From CAWCBG01 sp963793845 (GTDB lineage Bacteria; Acidobacteriota; Terriglobia; Terriglobales; Acidobacteriaceae), in assembly GCA_963793845.1 (NCBI GenBank), contig CAWCBG010000002.1, forward strand, positions 1 to 64,000: 64,000 nt of DNA, in the 5' to 3' direction. Both the position numbers and the translations under genes were made by a program. Position 1 is the first letter of the stretch, and each line of letters starts with the position of its first letter. The notes beneath the pieces were generated by a model that made no database searches, had not been told where the DNA came from, and saw only the letters and a program-made list of their open reading frames with translations. This document shows, piece by piece, positions 35,533-43,577 of this stretch.

Positions 35533-36679
35533 AGTATCCCGTTTTGGCGTAGACGTGCAGCGGCGGGAGACCCTTGGGAGGAATGAGCTTTACCTTGATC
35601 TTCCGCCACTTGCCATCCCGTGCTGGGTTGGTTGGACGGTATCCGAGTACATATTGGTTGCGCAGCTCAATGCCAATCTTAGTGGCCACGTCCGCCAGTT
35701 CGTTCGGATTATCGATGGTAAACGTCCTTCCGCCAGTTACTTCGGTGATATCGCTCAACAGAGCCGGCCCCTCGCGCTCTTCCGCCGTCTTAAAGTCGCG
35801 ATCGAACAGTCCAATGCCATAAATCTGCACATCGGCTTCCCTCACCATCGAGCGGATCTCACCTTCCGTATACCGGCTGTGGTTGTCACCGCCATCGGAG
35901 ATGATCAGAAGCGCTTTCCTCTGGTATTTCGCCTTCTGCATCCGGTTCATGCCGAGATAGATGGCATCCAGCAGCGCCGTCCGCCCTTTCGGTACAGCGT
36001 AGACCAGTTTCGCCTGTATATCTTCGACCGACTGGGTGAAATCCGATAATAGCTCCGGCTTATCGGAGAAGGTAATCAGGAAGAACTCGTCTTGCGGATT
36101 GGCGGTGCGGAAGAACTCCACCACGGCGTCGCGGGACTTGTCGATCTTGTCGCTCATCGAGCCGCTGATGTCGAAAATCACGCCCAGTGAAATCGGCGCG
36201 TCTTCGCTGGAAAAATGCTTGATCTCCTGGGGCTTGCCATTGTCGGTGAGCTGAAAGTTTTCTTTCTCCAGTCCAGTCACCAGCCGGTTCATCGGATCGG
36301 TGATAGTCACCGGTACCAGCACCAGATCCACGTCTCGCATGATGGGCTTGGTGTGAGTCTCGAGGGTAGGATCGGCAGTTCCCGGAATATCCGGTGCCAG
36401 CTTTCCCTCAGCAGCCTTCACTGCTTCCGCATTCGCGTCCTTGGGAGGGACGCGGGGCTTAATGTGCACATCGTCCTGCGATCCCGCATCCTGCGCGTAC
36501 CCCGGCAGGCTCACCCAGCCGGCGAGACACAGCAAAACGATCATCAGCCAAGGGAATTTCCGCAAACTCACTGCCGGTTGGACGGGGCCGAATCGAAAAT
36601 GTCGCGACCGTCTGGCCACGCCCAAGTCCCCAATCTCTGAGCGGGTCATCGCGAAACCCCAACTGCTACCGCGGGCCAT
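35516..36679 (-). CDS. VWFA-related acidobacterial protein (second of pair)
   Basis: A 387-residue paralogue of the preceding protein in the same operon and translated first. Export signal at about residues 42-62 (FPWLMIVLLCLAGWVSLPGYA) follows an unusually long basic N-terminus, so the true start may be an internal ATG such as 36649. The VWA domain has VPVTITDPMNRLVTGLEKENFQLTDNG, MIDAS Asp170 in DISGSMSDK and SDGGDNHSRYTEGE. The last residues KTGYYAPSE mirror the paralogue. Paired copies are common for this family, but their task is unknown. Confidence 0.85.
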   Translation of the reverse strand: MARGSSWGFAMTRSEIGDLGVARRSRHFRFGPVQPAVSLRKFPWLMIVLLCLAGWVSLPGYAQDAGSQDDVHIKPRVPPKDANAEAVKAAEGKLAPDIPGTADPTLETHTKPIMRDVDLVLVPVTITDPMNRLVTGLEKENFQLTDNGKPQEIKHFSSEDAPISLGVIFDISGSMSDKIDKSRDAVVEFFRTANPQDEFFLITFSDKPELLSDFTQSVEDIQAKLVYAVPKGRTALLDAIYLGMNRMQKAKYQRKALLIISDGGDNHSRYTEGEIRSMVREADVQIYGIGLFDRDFKTAEEREGPALLSDITEVTGGRTFTIDNPNELADVATKIGIELRNQYVLGYRPTNPARDGKWRKIKVKLIPPKGLPPLHVYAKTGYYAPSE

Positions 36680-36951
36680 AGGATCCCCTAGGATTGGCTG
36701 AATATTATCACAGGGAATCCAGACACTCTTCGGCCCGCGATTCCCGTTCCTCGTACGCTCCCGGCACCTCTATGGATGTGCTGGCGCTGCTCTTGGTTTC
36801 CTTTTGCGGACAGCGTACTTCTCTGCGTCCGCTCAATGATTCGAGTCACCGGCGAGCGCCCTCATTACCGCGGCGCCTCCCGGAAAACCTGTACAATTGT
36901 GCTTCCTCCCAGTGCAATCGCCGCTGCGATGTGTCGGGGGGAGCTACCCCT

Positions 36952-38253
36952 ATGGCCAATATCTTCCCTTTTCGAGCCTTGCGGCACGACCCTGCAAAGG
37001 TGTCCCCTGCCAAAGTCGTCACCCAGCCTTACGACAAGATAACCCCGGAGATGCAGGCAAGTTACTACAGCGCCAGTCCATATAATCTGATCCGGGTTAT
37101 CCTGGGCCGCCACGAAACCGGCGACAATGACAGCAACAACGTCTACACCCGCGCTGCCGCCAACTTCCACGAGTGGCGGGCCCAGAAGATCCTGATTCCC
37201 GACGCTGAACCCAGTATTTACCTCTACACTCAGAGATTCAAGGTCCCCGGAGACAATTCCGGCACAACTGTGGAGCGCCGCGGCTTCATCGCCCTGGGCC
37301 AGGTCGAGGATTATGACCAGCAAGTCGTCCATCGCCACGAGCAGACGCTCAGCAAGCCCAAGGCCGACCGCCTGAACCTGTTGCGCGCTACCCAGGCCCA
37401 TTTCGGCCAGATCTTCATGCTGTACAGCGATCCGGCGGACGAGGTCGCCAACGCGCTTCTCCAGCAGGACGCGCCGCTGGTCGAAATCAAGGACGAGTAC
37501 AAAGTCACCCACCGCCTGTGGAAAGTCTCCGATCCGGCTGTGATCGAAGCCGTAAAGGGCATGATGGCTGACAAGAAACTCATCATCGCCGACGGCCACC
37601 ATCGCTACGAGACTGCCCTGAACTATCGCAACGAGAAGCGCGCCAATGGCAGCGGCGGTCCCGATGCGCCCTACGAGCGCGTCATGATGACTTTCGTCAA
37701 CATGGATTCACCCGGACTGCTGGTGCTGCCCACCCATCGCGTCGTCTCCGGGCTGCAGAACTTCGACGCCGCCGATATGGTCGGCAAGCTCAACAAGTAT
37801 TTTGAGGTGGAAGAAATCGGCGCGTCCGCCACCATCGACACCATCCTGCAAGACCTGCGTGAATCGGGCAAAGACCAGACGGCTCTGCTGGCCATCACCG
37901 CCACTGGAGGCTTTATCCTTCGCGGCCGGCCCAATCAGCAGTCCGAGTCTCTGACTGGCTTCTCCCAGCGCCAGCGCTCTCTCGACGTGGTTCAATTGCA
38001 TAAGCTGGTGCTGGAAGAGACGCTGGGCATGTCGGACGAAGACGTCCGCAATCAGACGCATCTGAAATACCTGCGCGACCTGCGCGACGCTTTCAACGAG
38101 GTGCGCAACGGAGCCAATGCTGCCTTCATCATGAATCCGGTGCGCATGGATCAGGTGAAGGACGTGGCCTTCGCCGGCGAAGTCCTGCCCCAGAAATCGA
38201 CCGACTTTTACCCGAAGCTGCTCACTGGGCTGACGATTTATTCGCTGGAGTAA
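36952..38253 (+). CDS. DUF1015 family protein
   Basis: A 433-residue cytoplasmic protein starting at ATG 36952, nine bases after GGGGGAG; the frame is open to 36694 but codes for nothing recognisable there. Family landmarks are FPFRALRHDP, VVTQPYDKITPEMQ, SPYNLIRVILG, YLYTQRF, GFIALGQVEDY, RHEQTLSKPKADRLNLLRATQAHFGQIFMLYSD, IADGHHRYETALNYRNE and HRVVSGL. DUF1015 proteins are widespread and some are related to free-serine kinases, but biochemical function here is not established. It is a single-gene unit. Confidence 0.85.
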   Translation: MANIFPFRALRHDPAKVSPAKVVTQPYDKITPEMQASYYSASPYNLIRVILGRHETGDNDSNNVYTRAAANFHEWRAQKILIPDAEPSIYLYTQRFKVPGDNSGTTVERRGFIALGQVEDYDQQVVHRHEQTLSKPKADRLNLLRATQAHFGQIFMLYSDPADEVANALLQQDAPLVEIKDEYKVTHRLWKVSDPAVIEAVKGMMADKKLIIADGHHRYETALNYRNEKRANGSGGPDAPYERVMMTFVNMDSPGLLVLPTHRVVSGLQNFDAADMVGKLNKYFEVEEIGASATIDTILQDLRESGKDQTALLAITATGGFILRGRPNQQSESLTGFSQRQRSLDVVQLHKLVLEETLGMSDEDVRNQTHLKYLRDLRDAFNEVRNGANAAFIMNPVRMDQVKDVAFAGEVLPQKSTDFYPKLLTGLTIYSLE

Positions 38254-38368
38254 AAGAAGGGCGCGAACTCAAGCTTGTTAAGCAGCACAGGAATGCACCC
38301 GCGCCACAAACGGTTGTATCGGTTAAGGCATTTCCGGAGTGGGAGAACACTGGACAGGCGGTCAACTT

Positions 38369-38421
38369 AGCCGCGCAGCGGCGGGATGGTGCCAGCCCGG
38401 GGCGCGAGACCCCCGGTGTAA
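38369..38421 (-). repeat. GC-hairpin element (GCCGCTGCGCGGC type), copy 2
   Basis: Read on the minus strand it begins TTAC and has CCGGGGGTCTC, GCCCCGGGCT and CCGCCGCTGCGCGGCT, matching 4842-4892 along its length with small indels. The left hairpin of copy 1 (GCCGCTACGCGGC) is not present here. Confidence 0.7.
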
Positions 38422-38718
38422 GAAGGAATAATTCCCGAGTTGCGCAGCAGCGCCACAGCTTCTCGCGAGGCGCCCGCATTTCCCATTTCGGAACCACGCC
38501 GTCGATTTTTCGTACAAACTTCTTGGTGCGCTTGTCCCCCTCGCCTACAATGAAAGCTGAGGACATGGGAGAATTGTGTTCCATGTCATCCTCGACCGAT
38601 TGGGAAGCGCGGGATCAAGTGGCCTTAGACCACCGGCGTTGGGCGCACTCGCAATTCAGACTCCTGAAACTCTTCCCACCAGCCCGACTTCTCGAGACAG
38701 CCCGTAACTCCTTATTCC

Positions 38719-38825
38719 GGAATATTTTACGTATAAGTCTCACGCGCTCAATATTTTGCCGGGAATTTTTTCTGGCGCCTCTTTGTTTTCAATATTTTGC
38801 GAGATCCAGGGGGGGAGGGGAGTAC
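38719..38825 (-). repeat. poly-C plus CAAAATATTGA element, copy 2
   Basis: On the minus strand: GTACTCCCCTCCCCCCCTGG, then GCAAAATATTGA twice and a degenerate GTAAAATATTCC, at intervals of about 30-40 bases. The arrangement is like 4328-4541, but the core is ATATT instead of ATCTT and it lacks the perfect hairpin. Confidence 0.65.
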
Positions 38826-38920
38826 TGCAGAATTGCACCAGTCACGGTGCAATGGTGCGGCCTCGAAGACGCCACCCCAGCATTCACGATTCGCGCATTC
38901 CCTGACGCCGAGGCCTGCCG

Positions 38921-40375
38921 ATGAGCCGTGTGCCTCGGCTGCTTCGCCTGTCCGCCGCCGTGATGCTCGCCATTGGCGTGGCGGTCGCAACAGCCTACCT
39001 CTACCAGGTCCACGCGCAGGCGGAGCCCAAGCAGCTCAGCGTGTTCTCTCCCCAGACCACCTACTCCGTCCCGCTCGTGACCATCAACGGCCAGCCCTAC
39101 GCCGGCATAGTCGAAATTCTTGAGCCGCTCGGGCAAATCGAGGCGCGCAAGGATGGGAAAAAATTTAAAGGGCAATTCACAGCGCCGGGCGGCAAGAAGC
39201 AGGAGGTGCAATTTCAGGAGGGCAAGGAAAAAGGCAAGCTGCACGGCGACAGTTTCAAGCTGGCCGCCAACTTCGCCTTCCAGGGCGATCGCGGCTATGT
39301 TCCGCTGGCTTCTCTGCCCGGCATTCTGACGCAATTGCTCTCGCAGCAGATCAGCCTTCACCAGACGTCGCAGCGGCTATTCATCGGCGATGTCATCACC
39401 CGCTACAGCCTCGACCTTCGCAAGGGAACACCGTCGCGCCTGCTGATCGGCTTCTCCTCGCCGGTAAATCCCAGCGTAGCCACCGAGCCCGGATTCGTTC
39501 ACCTTATCTTCAAGCGGTCGGCGGTGGTCTCTTCAGGAAACGACAGCGTAACCTTCGACGACCCTCTGATCACCGGAGCGTTCTTCTCCGAGCACGATGG
39601 TGTTGCACAGCTGGACATCACCGCGAAGGGCCCGCTGATGGTCAATTTCGCCGATGGCCGCAAGACCATCATCGTCACCGGAGTGCCGGCGCCTGTCGTA
39701 GCTGCTCCGCCACCGCCTCCGCCCGCGTCGCAAGCACCGGCGGTTGCCCAGCAAGCTCCCAAACCACAGGCGCCCGCTCCGCCGCGCTTTCTGGTGCTGA
39801 TCGATCCCGCCCACGGAGGCGACGATATTGGCGCGGCTATCACTCCGACGCTGCCGGAGAAAGACGTCACGCTGGAGCTGGCCCGCCGGGTGCAGCATCA
39901 GTTGGCCAACCGCGGCATTGCCGCGAGCCTGCTGCGAACCAGCGATGTCGCCATCTCGCTGGACCAGCGCGCCATCTCCGCTAACGCGCTGCGTCCGGCG
40001 CTGTATCTCTCCATCCATGCGGCCAACACCGGCAAGGGCGTGCACGTCTTCACTTCCCTGCTGCCCGACGCGACGGTTTCGCCGAATGGCTTCCTCCCCT
40101 GGGATACGGCGCAAGCTTCGTTCCTCGACTTGAGCGGTGTGGTTGCCGGATCGGTGGCCGCGGAACTGGAAACGCGCAAGCTGCCCAACCTGGTGCTGGC
40201 TGCACCACTACGTCCCATGAATAACATCGCCGCTCCGGCCTTTGCAGTCGAACTCGCACCCAGCGACGGTGATGCGACCTCGATCGGCAATGCCGCCTAC
40301 CAAGACACCGTCGCGCAGGCCATTGCCACCGGAATTGCCGCGGTGCGCGCCAAGCTGCCGGAGGTGGCCCCATGA
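38921..40375 (+). CDS. N-acetylmuramoyl-L-alanine amidase (Amidase_3)
   Basis: A 484-residue periplasmic amidase. A signal anchor (AAVMLAIGVAVATAYL) leads to a copper-amine-oxidase-N/AMIN-like region (residues 35-255), a Pro/Ala-rich linker (256-288) and the zinc amidase domain: IDPAHGGDD (His298), EKDVTLELA (Glu313), LSIHAANTG (His366) and a C-terminal AVELAPS Glu. It removes stem peptides from peptidoglycan during cell separation. Its stop overlaps the next start (ATGA), making an operon with GerMN and murI, which are both cell-wall related. Confidence 0.88.
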   Translation: MSRVPRLLRLSAAVMLAIGVAVATAYLYQVHAQAEPKQLSVFSPQTTYSVPLVTINGQPYAGIVEILEPLGQIEARKDGKKFKGQFTAPGGKKQEVQFQEGKEKGKLHGDSFKLAANFAFQGDRGYVPLASLPGILTQLLSQQISLHQTSQRLFIGDVITRYSLDLRKGTPSRLLIGFSSPVNPSVATEPGFVHLIFKRSAVVSSGNDSVTFDDPLITGAFFSEHDGVAQLDITAKGPLMVNFADGRKTIIVTGVPAPVVAAPPPPPPASQAPAVAQQAPKPQAPAPPRFLVLIDPAHGGDDIGAAITPTLPEKDVTLELARRVQHQLANRGIAASLLRTSDVAISLDQRAISANALRPALYLSIHAANTGKGVHVFTSLLPDATVSPNGFLPWDTAQASFLDLSGVVAGSVAAELETRKLPNLVLAAPLRPMNNIAAPAFAVELAPSDGDATSIGNAAYQDTVAQAIATGIAAVRAKLPEVAP

Positions 40376-40959
40376 CACGGCGCATTCTTGCCATGTTCGG
40401 CGTGCTGATACTGATCGCGATCGGCCTAGGCTTTTATGCCTGGCGATTGCACCAGAAGGTCACGGTAGATGAACAACGGGCCGCGCAGCAGCAGGTAGTC
40501 GCTCCGCCCGCGAGCGGTCCCGAAACCCCTGTGACACTCTATGTCGCTTCGGACCAGGATGGCCTGCTCCGCAAGACGCAGGTTACGGTGTCATTGCCGT
40601 CGGAACGTAGCGAGCGGGCGAGGGCCGTACTGCGCGCGCTGTTCGCTGCCTACCAGCAGTCAGGATCCTCACACCCGATTGCACCCGCCGCTGACGTGCG
40701 CGACGTCTACCTGATGAATGATGGCACCGCCGTAGTCGATGCCAATGCGGCCTTCGCCAACCAGCATCCTTCAGGTGTGCTAGCCGAGGAGTTGACGATC
40801 GCGTCGATGGTCGTCACCCTGAATGCCAACGACAGCGCCATCCAGCGAGTCAAAATTCTGGTGGACGGCAAGGAGCGCGAAACCCTCGCCGGCCACGCTG
40901 ATCTTGAACGCTTCTACCAGGCCAGCAACCTCCGCCAGATCGTGAGGGACCTGCAGTGA
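40372..40959 (+). CDS. GerMN domain protein, membrane-anchored
   Basis: A 195-residue protein with an N-terminal membrane helix (LAMFGVLILIAIGLGFYAW) and a GerMN domain (about residues 50-185: VTLYVASDQDGLLRKTQVTV, VRDVYLMNDGTAVVDANAAF, ITIASMVVTLNAND-type region, ILVDGKERETLAGH). GerMN domains occur in spore germination proteins but also in non-sporulating bacteria next to cell-wall amidases, as here. It probably binds or positions peptidoglycan enzymes. Overlaps both neighbours by four bases. Confidence 0.88.
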   Translation: MTRRILAMFGVLILIAIGLGFYAWRLHQKVTVDEQRAAQQQVVAPPASGPETPVTLYVASDQDGLLRKTQVTVSLPSERSERARAVLRALFAAYQQSGSSHPIAPAADVRDVYLMNDGTAVVDANAAFANQHPSGVLAEELTIASMVVTLNANDSAIQRVKILVDGKERETLAGHADLERFYQASNLRQIVRDLQ

Positions 40960-41804
40960 CACTGCCCCGCATAGGCGTCTTCGATTCCGGAGTCGGCGGA
41001 CTGACTGTGCTGAAAGCGCTGGCCGAGCAGTTGCCCGCTCATTACCTCTACTTCGGCGACACCGCGCGTCTGCCCTATGGAACCAAGTCAGCGGAAACCG
41101 TCGCACGCTATTCGATCGGCGCCACCCATTTTTTGGAGTCGCAGAACATCGATCTGCTGGTGATTGCCTGCAACTCAGCAACCGCGCTGGCATTGCCGCG
41201 CATCAGGGAAGCCGCGCATGTGCCGGTGGTCGGCGTGGTGGAGCCCGGGGCAGCGATGGCCGCAGAAGTGAGCAAGAACCGCGCGGCCATTGTCATTGCC
41301 ACCGAGGCGACGGTCAGCAGCCATGCCTATCGCGACGCCTTGCAGCAACGCGGCCTCACCGCGTTCGAGAAAGCCTGCCCGCTATTTGTGCCGCTGGTGG
41401 AAGAAGGCTGGATCGATCATCCAGTGACCGAGCAGGTGGCAAAGATTTATCTCGGCGAGGCCATGGCGCAAGCCTCCGACAAGGCCGACGTGCTAGTGCT
41501 GGCGTGCACGCATTATCCGCTGATTGCACCGGTGCTACGCCGTATCACTCCGCCACACGTGGAGATCGTCGACTCAGCCGAATCGACCGCGCGGGTAGTC
41601 AAAGAGATGATGGGGCATGACGGCGGCATAGCGACGGTGAGCGACCATCGAACCTTTCGCTTCTATGTCACCGATTCTGTCGAAAAGTTTAAGCGGCTCG
41701 CCACGCGATTCCTCGGCCGACAAGTCGATCACGTGCGAGCACGTGGATTTGGGAGGATGAATAGTTTGTCATCACGAGGGGGCTGTGCAGTTTTCGTCAG
41801 CTGA
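40956..41804 (+). CDS. murI: glutamate racemase
   Basis: A 282-residue enzyme that makes D-glutamate for peptidoglycan. It starts at GTG 40956 (GTGA overlap). GVFDSGVGGLTVLKAL, DTARLPYGTKS, catalytic Cys72 (IACNSATAL) and Cys184 (LACTHYPLI) are all present. The normal protein should end around QVDHVRARGFG; the last 15 or so residues (NSLSSRGGCAVFVS) come from a truncated copy of the GTCATCACGAG repeat at 41766-41779, so the repeat has replaced the original stop. Confidence 0.93.
   Translation: MTLPRIGVFDSGVGGLTVLKALAEQLPAHYLYFGDTARLPYGTKSAETVARYSIGATHFLESQNIDLLVIACNSATALALPRIREAAHVPVVGVVEPGAAMAAEVSKNRAAIVIATEATVSSHAYRDALQQRGLTAFEKACPLFVPLVEEGWIDHPVTEQVAKIYLGEAMAQASDKADVLVLACTHYPLIAPVLRRITPPHVEIVDSAESTARVVKEMMGHDGGIATVSDHRTFRFYVTDSVEKFKRLATRFLGRQVDHVRARGFGRMNSLSSRGGCAVFVS
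41766..41779. repeat. truncated GTCATCACGAG repeat inside the murI 3' end
   Basis: TTGTCATCACGAGG matches the left end of the full element that begins 58 bases later at 41824. It lies within the murI reading frame and supplies part of its altered C-terminus. Confidence 0.6.
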
Positions 41805-41823
41805 TCAATGGGTGTGCGTTTTC

Positions 41824-41941
41824 TTGTCATCACGAGGAGGCTTCAGCGTCCGAGGGATCTGCTCTTGCCGGGCTGCTCTCAGAATCTGAGTGCGCACCAC
41901 TGCATAAGACAGCAGATCCCTCGCTTCGCTCGTGATGACAA
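41824..41941. repeat. palindromic GTCATCACGAG/GAGGGATCTGCT element, copy C
   Basis: Outer arms TTGTCATCACGAG (41824-41836) and CTCGTGATGACAA (41929-41941) are perfect; inner arms CGAGGGATCTGCT (41851-41863) and AGCAGATCCCTCG (41911-41923) are perfect too. The layout (GTCAT outer arm, GGCTTCAGC, GAGG inner arm, CGCTTCG) parallels copies A and B at 7.3 and 10.9 kb, so these look like sequence variants of one family. Confidence 0.8.
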
Positions 41942-41986
41942 TCAAAGACTAGTGATGGCAATCGAAAAGAAGACGAAGACGCTACT

Positions 41987-43574
41987 TCACTTGCGCAAAT
42001 CTTTAACAATTTCGCGCGCGGCATTGGCCCCCGACACGCCGTTGAGCCCGGTTCCCGGATGCGTTCCGGAACCGCATAAATACAGGCTTTGGATAGGCGT
42101 GCGATACTGCGCCCAATTCAGCAGCGGACGCATGGTGAACAATTGGTCCAGCGCCAGCTCGCCGTGGAATATCTGTCCGCCTGTGAGTCCATATGTCTGC
42201 TCGAGATCCAGCGGCGTAATCACTTCGCCGGCTTCCACCAGGCCTGGCAAATCCGGCGCATACTCGGCAAGCGTATTCACCACGGCATCGCCTAAGGCAT
42301 CGCGCTGCGCGCTCCCAATCGGTGTCGCGCAACTTGAACGGGGCATATTGCATGTAGATCGACATCACGTGCTTCCCCTCGGGCGCAAGCGAGCTGTCCC
42401 ACAATGTGGGAATAGTCGCTTCCAGGTACGGACGCCTCGAGAAGTCTCCGTACTTCGACGCATCGAAGGCATGCTCCAGGTAGTCGATCTCCGGGGAAAC
42501 CTGAATCTTACCGCTGAGCGCTACTGCGGCATCGCCGTTCAAGCCTTTGAAAGTGGGCAATTCATTGAGCGCGAGGTTTACTTTGGCCACCGTGCCGTTC
42601 ATGCGGACATTCTGCAGCTTCTGCAGGAAGCTCGGCTGCAAATGATGCGGCTCAACCATGCCCAGCAGCGTGCGCTTGGGATCGGCGTTGGAGATCACGG
42701 CGTGCGCATCGATCTCGTCGCCGTTGGAAAGCACCACGCCGGTCGCAATGCCGTCCTTCACCTTGATCTGCGACACTTCGCAGGAGGTGCGAATCTCCAC
42801 GCCTCCGGCTTCGGCAGCCGCAGCCATGGCTGCCGTGAGCGCACCCAGCCCTCCCACAATGTGGGACACGGGTCCGGCGGGATTGCCGTCAGCCGCCGAG
42901 CGCAGCAACAGGGTTGCGCTGGAGCCTGCCGACCACGGCCCGAGAAACGTCCCGAAGATGCCGCGCGCCGCGATGGTGCCGCGCAGCAGTTCGGTGTCGA
43001 ACCATTCCGCCACCAGGTCCGCAACCGCCATCGGTCCCCAACGCAAGAGGCGATACAGATCGCGCTCCCCAAGGCCGCGGATTTTGCGGCCAACCTTCAG
43101 CATCTCCCACAGATTGCCGGAAGCGGGTTGTTCCAGATCAGGCGGCGTCATCGCCATCAGCAGGTCGGCAACTTCGGCGATGCGCGCGAGCGTCTTCTGG
43201 AACTCGCCGTAGCCAGCGGCGTCCTTCTGAGAGAACTTAGCGATCTCCTGCTGCGTACTAGCAACATCGCTGTAGAGCAGGAGCGGCTTGCCATCGGCGG
43301 CCAACGAGCAAACCCGCACATCAGGCGAATACGTCTTCAGCCCATGCCGCTCCAGATTCATCTCGGCGACGATATCGGCGCGAATCGGACCGGTACTGTG
43401 CGCCAGCTTCGAGCAGCGAAAGCCGGGATGGAACTCCTCGGTGATCGCACAGCCGCCGACGGTTGGCCTGCGCTCCAGCACCGTCACTTTGAACCCAGCC
43501 TTGGCGAGATAGAAGGCAGTCACCAGCCCGTTGTGTCCGGCGCCGACGATGAGGACTTCACGCGTCTCCGCCAT
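41987..43574 (-). pseudogene. PYROXD2-like FAD oxidoreductase, one frameshift
   Basis: A phytoene desaturase-like flavoprotein. The dinucleotide-binding site VLIVGAGHNGLVTAFYLAKAGFKVTVLE opens the protein, and it aligns throughout with the next gene upstream. Near 42320 one extra base turns the C-terminus into nonsense; dropping it joins KLRDTDWE to AQRDALGDAVVNTLAEYAP and on to LCGSGTHPGTGLNGVSGANAAREIV, matching the paralogue (NWDEKKEVFGDTVIDTISEYAP, MCGSATHPGGGIMGAPG). The repaired protein has about 528 residues. Substrate unknown. The single indel, with the rest conserved, may be an assembly error. Confidence 0.82.
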
Positions 43575-43577
43575 CGC

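Larger units (their letters stand above)
38254..38920. other. 667-bp gene-free gap with two repeat elements
   Basis: No ORF with coding character. It contains the inverted copies of the GC-hairpin element (38369-38421) and the poly-C/CAAAATATTGA element (38719-38825), in the same relative order as in the 4.1-5.0 kb gap when read on the opposite strand. Just before the amidase gene is GCACCAGTCAC-GGTGCAATGGTGC, a small imperfect palindrome. The stretch 38430-38700 shows nothing I can name. Confidence 0.75.
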
